From: Pseudomonadota bacterium
Lineage (GTDB): Bacteria > Pseudomonadota > Alphaproteobacteria > Azospirillales > Azospirillaceae
Assembly (NCBI GenBank): GCA_023412175.1
Contig: JAEYOB010000779.1
Coordinates: 1 to 5,502, forward strand
DNA: 5,502 nt
Reading direction: 5' to 3'
The notes beneath the pieces were generated by a model, which was not told the origin of the DNA, ran no database searches, and saw only the letters and a list, made by a program, of their open reading frames with translations. Below, piece after piece: positions 1-3,700 of the stretch. Both the position numbers and the translations under genes were made by a program. How positions within the stretch are numbered: the first letter of the stretch is position 1; each line of letters begins with the position of its first letter.

Positions 1-2
1 GT

Positions 3-8
3 TAAAAT
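3..8 (+). promoter_or_regulatory. possible -10 element upstream of acpP
   Basis: TAAAAT matches five of six bases of the sigma70 -10 hexamer in an otherwise GC-rich stretch about 105 bases before the acpP start. Its -35 element would lie outside the window, so this cannot be confirmed. If real, it would give acpP its own promoter with a leader of roughly 95 bases. That leader contains a small stem at 57-62 pairing with 67-72 (one G-U pair, loop GGTC). Confidence 0.2.
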
Positions 9-97
9 GTGTTATCGGACGGGACTTTTTGCGGCAGGACGGCACGCGCGCCTTGCGTGGTGGGTCCGCCACATTCGCCCGAGCGGTCTCAAGGATT

Positions 98-103
98 GGA
101 AGG
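98..103 (+). promoter_or_regulatory. acpP ribosome binding site
   Basis: GGAAGG lies nine bases before the ATG at 113. It fixes the acpP start there rather than at the in-frame TTG at 29, which would add 28 residues that do not belong to the ACP family. Confidence 0.75.
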
Positions 104-112
104 TCTGAAAAA

Positions 113-352
113 ATGAGCGATGTCGCCGAGCGCGTGAAGAAGATCGTTGTGGACCACCTCGGTGTCGAGGAAGCGAAGGTGACGGAGAACGCCTCCTTCA
201 TCGACGACCTTGGCGCCGACAGCCTGGACACGGGCGAGCTGGTCATGGCCTTCGAGGAGGAGTTCGGGTGCGAGATCCCCGACGACGCCGCGGAGAAGAT
301 CCTGACCGTCAAGGACGCCATCGACTTCATCAAGGCGAACGCCGCCGCCTGA
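113..352 (+). CDS. acpP: acyl carrier protein AcpP
   Basis: This 79-residue protein is the cytoplasmic carrier that holds growing fatty acyl chains as thioesters on a phosphopantetheine arm during type II fatty acid synthesis. Its length and acidity are normal for the family. The attachment motif GADSLDT places the modified serine at Ser37 (codon 221-223). The acidic recognition helix and the [10 protein letters not shown] segment of helix III follow. The start at 113 is supported by GGAAGG nine bases upstream and by the family N-terminus. One oddity is Gly41 (codon 233-235), where the family has an almost invariant valine (DSLDTV); this corresponds to Val40 of mature E. coli ACP, in the helix II surface contacted by partner enzymes. 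fabF follows after 102 bases, as in most Proteobacteria; fabG would be expected just upstream but is outside the window. Confidence 0.98.
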   Translation: MSDVAERVKKIVVDHLGVEEAKVTENASFIDDLGADSLDTGELVMAFEEEFGCEIPDDAAEKILTVKDAIDFIKANAAA

Positions 353-383
353 GTCCAGGCGCGGCTGAGATAGCACCAACGAA

Positions 384-420
384 GGCAGCCAGGCACCGCA
401 CGGGCGGCGGCCTGGCCGTC
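384..420 (+). other. hairpin between acpP and fabF
   Basis: A perfect 7-base stem (388-394 with 410-416) closes a 15-base loop. Past a one-base mismatch it can extend by three more pairs (384-386 with 418-420, one of them G-U). No T-run follows, so it is not a classical terminator. In this position it could act as an RNA processing or partial attenuation site giving more acpP than fabF message, but that is inference. Confidence 0.3.
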
Positions 421-454
421 TGAGCTTCGAGAATACGAAAGGTCAGGAACCCCC

Positions 455-1717
455 ATGAGACGTGTCGTCGTCACCGGCCTCGGTCTGGTCACGCCGCTCG
501 GCGTCGGTCACCGTCACAACTGGGAACGGTTGATCAACGGCGAATCGGGCATCCGTGGGATCACGTCGTTCGACGTTTCCGACCTGGCGTCGAAAATCGC
601 CGGCATGATCCCGCGCGGCACCGGCGATGGCGAGTTCAACGCCGACGCAGCGGTCCCGCCGAAGGACCAGCGGAAGATGGATGACTTCATCCTCTACGCG
701 ATCGGCGCCGCCACCGAAGCGGTCAAGGATTCCGGCTGGGTGCCGCAGACCGACGAGGAGCGCGAGCGCACCGGCGTCATGATCGGCTCTGGCATCGGCG
801 GCCTGCCCGGCATTGCCGAAGGCGCGGTCACCCTTCATGAGAAGGGGCCCCGGCGCATTTCGCCGTTCTTCATTCCCGCCTGCCTGATCAACCTGGCCTC
901 CGGCCATGTGTCGATCCAGCATGGCTTCAAGGGACCGAATCACGCGGTGGTCACCGCCTGCTCGACCGGCGCGCACGCCATCGGCGACGCCGCGCGGTTG
1001 ATCATGTGGGACGACGCCGACGTCATGGTCGCCGGCGGCACGGAAGCTGCGGTGAGCCGGCTGGGCGTCGGTGGCTTCGCCGCCATGCGCGCGCTCTCCA
1101 CCAACTTCAACGACACCCCCGAGAAGGCATCGCGCCCCTATGACAAGGATCGCGACGGCTTCGTCATCGGCGAGGGCGCGGGCGTCGTCGTGCTGGAGGA
1201 ACTGGAGCACGCCAAGAGGCGCGGCGCTACCATCTATGCCGAAATCATCGGCTATGGCCTGTCGGGTGACGCCTACCACATCTCGGCCCCCTCCGAGGAC
1301 GGCAATGGCGGCTTCCGTTCGATGACCATGGCGCTGAAGCGCGCCGGCCTGTCGCCGTCGGACATCGATTACGTCAACGCGCACGGCACCTCGACGCCGC
1401 TCGGCGACGAGATCGAACTGGGCGCGGTGAAGCGCCTGTTCGGCTCGGCCATGGACAACGTCGCCATGTCGTCCACCAAGTCGGCCATCGGCCATCTGCT
1501 GGGCGCTGCCGGTGCGGTCGAGGCGATCTACTCGATCAAGGCGATCAACCACTCCATCGTCCCGCCGACGCTCAACCTCGAGAACCCCTCGGAGAGCTGC
1601 CTCGGCGTCAATCTGGTGCCCAAGGCGGCGCAGGAGCGCAGGGTGCGCGCGGCGCTCTCCAACTCCTTCGGCTTCGGCGGCACCAACGCGTCCTTGATCT
1701 TCAAGGAATTCGCGTAA
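455..1717 (+). CDS. fabF: beta-ketoacyl-ACP synthase II FabF
   Basis: This 420-residue cytoplasmic thiolase-fold enzyme condenses malonyl-ACP with acyl-ACP to lengthen fatty acids by two carbons, releasing CO2. The FabF-type Cys-His-His triad is complete: Cys169 in TACSTGAHAIG, His310 in VNAHGTSTPLGD and His347 in KSAIGHLLGAAG. Lys342 and the C-terminal gatekeeper loop NSFGFGGTN (403-411) are also present. The N-terminal RRVVVTGLGLVTPLG strand and the overall length are typical of FabF rather than FabB (about 406 residues) or FabH (which has Cys-His-Asn). The ATG at 455 has AGGA six bases upstream and a further AAAGG before it. Its substrate carrier AcpP is encoded immediately upstream, and mltG starts 10 bases after its stop, so the three genes probably share a transcript. 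No anomalies are visible. Confidence 0.98.
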   Translation: MRRVVVTGLGLVTPLGVGHRHNWERLINGESGIRGITSFDVSDLASKIAGMIPRGTGDGEFNADAAVPPKDQRKMDDFILYAIGAATEAVKDSGWVPQTDEERERTGVMIGSGIGGLPGIAEGAVTLHEKGPRRISPFFIPACLINLASGHVSIQHGFKGPNHAVVTACSTGAHAIGDAARLIMWDDADVMVAGGTEAAVSRLGVGGFAAMRALSTNFNDTPEKASRPYDKDRDGFVIGEGAGVVVLEELEHAKRRGATIYAEIIGYGLSGDAYHISAPSEDGNGGFRSMTMALKRAGLSPSDIDYVNAHGTSTPLGDEIELGAVKRLFGSAMDNVAMSSTKSAIGHLLGAAGAVEAIYSIKAINHSIVPPTLNLENPSESCLGVNLVPKAAQERRVRAALSNSFGFGGTNASLIFKEFA

Positions 1718-1721
1718 GGAG
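1716..1721 (+). promoter_or_regulatory. mltG ribosome binding site overlapping the fabF stop
   Basis: AAGGAG shares its first two bases with the fabF TAA stop codon and lies six bases before the ATG at 1728. It abuts the in-frame TTG at 1722 with no spacer, so ATG 1728 is the likely start. The arrangement suggests translational coupling of mltG to fabF. Confidence 0.8.
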
Positions 1722-1727
1722 TTGACC

Positions 1728-2729
1728 ATGGGCTGGGGCCTCCGGACAGCGGCCGGGGCGCTCGCCGTCGCCACGCTCCTTACCGGAGCAGGCGTGTGGG
1801 GGGGGCTGCGTCTTGTGGCGCCGGGCCCGCTCACGGAGCCCGTCACCGTCGTCATTCCCCGCGGCAGCGGGCTGGAAGCCGTGGCGATCACGCTGGCCGA
1901 TGCCGGCGTGATCGACTCGCCCGTCCTGATGGTGGTTGGCGCGCGGTTGACCGGGGCGGCGCGCGAGTTGAAAGCGGGCGAATATGCGTTCGCACCCGGA
2001 ATCAGCATCGACGACGCGCTGGAACAGATGCGGCGGGGGCGTACGGTCGTCCATCGCTTCACCGTGCCCGAGGGTTTGACCTCGGCGCAGATCCTCTCCC
2101 TGCTTGAAAAGGAACCGGCGCTGGCCGGCGCCGTCGCGGAGCGGCCGAAGGACGGCAGCCTGCTGCCCGAGACCTACAACTTCTCTTACGGCGACACCCG
2201 CGAGCAGATGGTCGAGCGCATGCAGCGCGCCATGACCCAGGTGTTGACGGAGGCGTGGAGGAATCGCGACCAGGATCTGCCCTACACGTCGCCGGAGGAG
2301 GCGCTGACCATGGCCTCCATCGTCGAGAAGGAGACCGGCGTGGCGGCGGAACGGGCAAAGGTGGCCGGGGTTTACGTCAACCGCCTGGAGTCCGGGATGC
2401 GCCTGCAATCGGACCCGACGGTGATCTATGCGCTGACCGACGGATCGGCGGATCTGGGAAGGGCGTTGACGCGGGCCGACCTGCGCACCGAGTCGCCTTA
2501 CAACACCTACACGGTGGCCGGGCTGCCGCCGGGGCCGATCGCCAATCCAGGCAAGGCGTCCATCCTCGCCGCGCTGAAGCCGGAACGGCACGAGTTCCTG
2601 TACTTCGTGGCGGACGGCACCGGCGGGCACGCGTTTGCCAGGACTCTGCCGGACCACAACCGCAACGTGGCGCGGTGGCGCGAGGTGCAGCGCCGCCAGG
2701 GCGCGGAGCCAGTGGCCACGTCCGATTGA
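1728..2729 (+). CDS. mltG: endolytic murein transglycosylase MltG (YceG family)
   Basis: This 333-residue inner-membrane protein has its active domain in the periplasm. The family cleaves nascent peptidoglycan strands internally, leaving 1,6-anhydro-MurNAc ends, and is thought to release strands from the synthesis machinery. A single N-terminal membrane segment spans about residues 5-30. A LysM-like region (about 38-105) follows, beginning VTVVIPRGSGLEAVA. The YceG catalytic domain then carries LPETY (146-150), ASIVEKET with the catalytic Glu200 (equivalent to E. coli Glu218), LQSDPTVIYAL, SPYNTY (256-261) and GLPPGPIANPG (265-275). Length and motif order are normal. The start at 1728 is chosen by AAGGAG spacing. 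It directly follows fabF without the pabC gene that separates the two in E. coli. The yicC and gmk genes that often follow mltG in alphaproteobacteria are not found downstream here. Confidence 0.97.
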   Translation: MGWGLRTAAGALAVATLLTGAGVWGGLRLVAPGPLTEPVTVVIPRGSGLEAVAITLADAGVIDSPVLMVVGARLTGAARELKAGEYAFAPGISIDDALEQMRRGRTVVHRFTVPEGLTSAQILSLLEKEPALAGAVAERPKDGSLLPETYNFSYGDTREQMVERMQRAMTQVLTEAWRNRDQDLPYTSPEEALTMASIVEKETGVAAERAKVAGVYVNRLESGMRLQSDPTVIYALTDGSADLGRALTRADLRTESPYNTYTVAGLPPGPIANPGKASILAALKPERHEFLYFVADGTGGHAFARTLPDHNRNVARWREVQRRQGAEPVATSD

Positions 2730-2763
2730 CGGCGCCATCGGCTGCGACCTTCGGCAGCTTGCA

Positions 2764-2798
2764 TGGTCCGGCGGGAGTGCGGCACCATCGCCGGGTCA
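2764..2798 (+). other. hairpin in the mltG to DUF2934 gap
   Basis: In this 101-base gap (2730-2830) the bases 2764-2773 pair with 2789-2798 over ten positions including two G-U pairs, around a 15-base loop. A weaker alternative pairs ATGGT (2763-2767) with ACCAT (2784-2788) and excludes the first. No T-run follows. It may mark the 3' end of the fatty-acid/mltG transcript or belong to the leader of the next gene. I see no convincing promoter in the gap. Confidence 0.35.
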
Positions 2799-2821
2799 GG
2801 GACTTCTCCTGCACAAGCTCT

Positions 2822-2826
2822 GGAGG
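2822..2826 (+). promoter_or_regulatory. ribosome binding site of the DUF2934 gene
   Basis: GGAGG lies four bases before the ATG at 2831 and one base before the preceding in-frame ATG at 2828, so the second ATG is the better start. The site can pair with the pyrimidine stretch at 2804-2809 (six pairs with 2822-2827, one of them G-U), which could mask it. Confidence 0.6.
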
Positions 2827-2830
2827 AATG

Positions 2831-3079
2831 ATGAGCCTGGACGTCGAACAGCGAATCCGTGACCGCGCCTACGAGATCTGGCAGGAGCAGGGCTGCCCGG
2901 ACGGCTGCGACCACGAGCACTGGCTGATGGCGGAGCAGGAGATCGCCGCTGCGGCCGGTGCCGTGGCCGCGCCGAAGGCCAACGGCAGGAAGGCCGGGAG
3001 TGCGAAGACAGGGGAAAAGGCGCCCCGGGCTGCCGCCGGGCGCAAGCCGTCCGCGCGCAAGGCAGCGGTCACGGCCTGA
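2831..3079 (+). CDS. DUF2934 family small protein with basic tail
   Basis: This 82-residue protein has no known biochemical function. Residues 6-38 match the DUF2934 pattern as I remember it: IRDRAYEIWQEQG, a short glycine-containing turn, then EHWLMAEQEI, a helical hairpin with conserved Tyr, Trp and His-Trp. This core is acidic (ten Asp/Glu against three Arg in residues 1-40). The tail (44-82) is rich in Ala, Lys and Arg, with ten basic and one acidic residue, resembling the disordered nucleic-acid-binding tails of histone H1-like bacterial proteins. Cys22, Cys26, His28 and His30 cluster in the turn. There is no signal peptide or membrane segment, so it should be cytoplasmic. It lies 101 bases after mltG on the same strand and may or may not share its transcript. 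The family call is fairly firm; DNA or RNA binding is inference from charge. Confidence 0.82.
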   Translation: MSLDVEQRIRDRAYEIWQEQGCPDGCDHEHWLMAEQEIAAAAGAVAAPKANGRKAGSAKTGEKAPRAAAGRKPSARKAAVTA

Positions 3080-3111
3080 GCCGGCAGGCAGCGGGCTTCC
3101 CCGACGGTCAT

Positions 3112-3131
3112 CCCCGCGCCGACGCGCGGGG
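3112..3131. terminator. hairpin between convergent small genes, possible two-way terminator
   Basis: A perfect 8-base G/C-only stem (3112-3119 with 3124-3131) closes a CGAC tetraloop. It lies 32 bases after the DUF2934 stop and one base beyond the stop codon of the - strand gene, where convergent genes would need termination. Only a two-base T tail follows on the + strand and none on the - strand, so its efficiency as an intrinsic terminator is uncertain. Confidence 0.55.
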
Positions 3132-3132
3132 T

Positions 3133-3351
3133 TCAGGCGGCGTTCGACACTGCGATGACGCCGGCCATGGCGCCATAGGACTTGCGCGCGGCGCGCATCT
3201 TTTCCAGCGATTCCTGAAGGCTCTCCTCGGCGAATCCGGGGGGAAGCTGGTTGAGTTCCTTCTGCGTCATCTCGATGAAGGCATCCAGCAGGCGGGCGTG
3301 GATACGGCAAGCCTTGCGGACCTCGTCGGCAATCATCGGTGAAGCGGGCAT
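3133..3351 (-). CDS. small helical protein of unknown function
   Basis: I do not recognise this 72-residue protein. It reads as a probable two-helix hairpin: a helix at about 6-36 (IADEVRKACRIHARLLDAFI and onward), a break at LPPG (36-39), and a second amphipathic helix at about 41-58 (ESLQESLEKMRAARKSYG), ending in a short non-polar tail (AGVIAVSNAA). There is no signal peptide, no convincing membrane span and a single cysteine (Cys15). The start is well supported: on the - strand AGGAG (3360-3364) lies eight bases before the ATG, and a good sigma70-type promoter lies about 40 bases upstream. Upstream CtrA-like sites suggest possible cell-cycle or motility control. Slt, upstream on the same strand, is 349 bases away, so this gene is probably its own unit. 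A small coiled-coil regulator or a phasin-like protein are guesses only. Confidence 0.75.
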   Translation of the reverse strand: MPASPMIADEVRKACRIHARLLDAFIEMTQKELNQLPPGFAEESLQESLEKMRAARKSYGAMAGVIAVSNAA

Positions 3352-3389
3352 TTCGAGGGCTCCTGTTCGCGGGTTTTGTAAAATGCGCG

Positions 3390-3418
3390 ATTACATTGGC
3401 GCTTGGCGCGGTTAACAA
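3390..3418 (-). promoter_or_regulatory. sigma70-type promoter of the 72-residue gene
   Basis: Read on the - strand, TTGTTA (3418 to 3413) serves as -35, four of six bases matching consensus. A spacer of exactly 17 bases follows, then TGTAAT (3395 to 3390) as -10, five of six matching. Transcription would begin near 3383, giving a leader of about 32 bases that includes the AGGAG ribosome site. Confidence 0.55.
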
Positions 3419-3427
3419 ACCCTTTAA
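3412..3427. promoter_or_regulatory. CtrA-like near-match overlapping the -35 element
   Basis: Two TTAA half-sites (3412-3415 and 3424-3427) are separated by eight rather than seven bases. With the standard spacing of seven the second half reads TTTA, one base off. The first half covers the -35 hexamer of the - strand promoter, the usual place for a CtrA site. The one-base spacing defect makes this only a candidate. Confidence 0.3.
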
Positions 3428-3439
3428 GGAGCCCGATGC

Positions 3440-3455
3440 CCAAAGTAATCTTTGG
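3440..3455. repeat. small inverted repeat CCAAAG-TAAT-CTTTGG
   Basis: A perfect 6-base inverted repeat with a 4-base AT-only spacer lies about 22 bases upstream of the - strand -35 element. It could be a protein-binding site or a small RNA stem. A related sequence, TAGTCTTTGG at 3562-3571, matches TAATCTTTGG (3446-3455) at nine of ten positions. Confidence 0.45.
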
Positions 3456-3467
3456 TGGTAATCCCTT

Positions 3468-3483
3468 TTAAATTCTTCTTAAC
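3468..3483. promoter_or_regulatory. perfect-match candidate CtrA box (TTAA-N7-TTAAC)
   Basis: TTAA (3468-3471), seven bases, then TTAAC (3479-3483) matches exactly the consensus for CtrA, the alphaproteobacterial response regulator controlling cell-cycle and motility genes. It is about 50 bases upstream of the -35 element of the 72-residue gene, further than the usual overlap with -35. Together with the near-match at 3412-3427 it could form a two-site arrangement. The site is seen in the sequence; CtrA binding is inferred. Confidence 0.45.
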
Positions 3484-3505
3484 TGCCGCCTGTGTTAGGA
3501 ATTAG

Positions 3506-3517
3506 ACATTCGAATGT
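3506..3517. repeat. 12-base perfect palindrome ACATTCGAATGT
   Basis: A perfect, spacer-free palindrome sits in the AT-rich gap, about 90 bases upstream of the - strand -35 element. This size and symmetry fit binding by a dimeric regulator. It does not match the alphaproteobacterial LexA site (GTTC direct repeats) and I cannot name a factor for it. Confidence 0.5.
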
Positions 3518-3642
3518 GGTGTTTGCCTGAGGAAATGCGAAATTCGCGTGCAGTTCTTTAATAGTCTTTGGCAGAATTACGCTACTGTAGCTATTTGTTA
3601 GTTCCGTTATTGAATTCTATTCTAAGGGCAAGACGCAGGCTG

Positions 3643-3674
3643 GGGTTGAGTCAGGCTCGCGCCCGACCCAACCC
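3643..3674 (-). terminator. 3' hairpin of slt
   Basis: Bases 3643-3656 and 3661-3674 form a 14-pair stem. In the - strand RNA every position pairs, two of them as G-U, and the loop is GCGA, a stable GNRA tetraloop. In the + strand RNA those two positions become A-C mismatches. The hairpin starts 26 bases after the slt stop. No good T-run follows, so it may act as a terminator or as a 3' end stabiliser. Confidence 0.6.
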
Positions 3675-3700
3675 GCGAAACGTGCCTTGCCGGCCATTCC

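Larger units (their letters stand above)
3352..3700. other. AT-rich intergenic control region
   Basis: This 349-base gap lies between slt and the 72-residue gene, both on the - strand. Bases 3411-3630 are about 40% G+C by hand count, far below the coding regions on either side. It holds the slt 3' hairpin at the right end and, at the left, a promoter, CtrA-like sites, an inverted repeat and a palindrome (all listed separately). I find no tRNA and no normal-length gene. The only small reading frame with a ribosome-site-like sequence is an 11-codon one at 3436-3471 on the + strand. Confidence 0.8.

Noticed and set aside
29..112. Longer acpP starting at TTG 29
   Set aside because: The extra 28 residues do not resemble any ACP N-terminus, and GGAAGG is correctly spaced for the ATG at 113.
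1722..1727. mltG starting at TTG 1722
   Set aside because: AAGGAG directly abuts this TTG with no spacer, whereas it is six bases from the ATG at 1728.
443..2062. 539-codon open frame on the - strand opposite fabF and the start of mltG
   Set aside because: It lies wholly antisense to the clear fabF and mltG genes, its translation is Arg/Ala/Gly-rich without a recognisable domain, and long antisense frames are a normal by-product of GC-rich codon use.
1701..2738. 345-codon open frame on the - strand opposite mltG
   Set aside because: It covers the well-supported mltG almost exactly, and its composition (many Arg, His, Gly) looks like a codon-position shadow with no family motifs.
2255..3079. 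274-codon + strand frame running through mltG into the DUF2934 gene
   Set aside because: The last 82-83 codons are the real DUF2934 gene; the part before is out-of-frame mltG and the intergenic gap. The GGAGG before 2831 marks the true start.
2507..3418. 303-codon open frame on the - strand spanning mltG, the DUF2934 gene and the 72-residue gene
   Set aside because: It crosses three better-supported genes in other frames, contains no recognisable domain and has low-complexity Arg/Pro/Gly content.
3500..3525. TTCGAAT in the AT-rich gap as the T-loop of a tRNA
   Set aside because: The flanking bases do not form a five-pair T-stem on either strand, and no acceptor, D or anticodon arm can be placed around it.
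3352..3700. Insertion sequence or integration remnant explaining the AT-rich gap
   Set aside because: I found no transposase or integrase fragment, no terminal inverted repeats bounding the gap and no target-site duplication.
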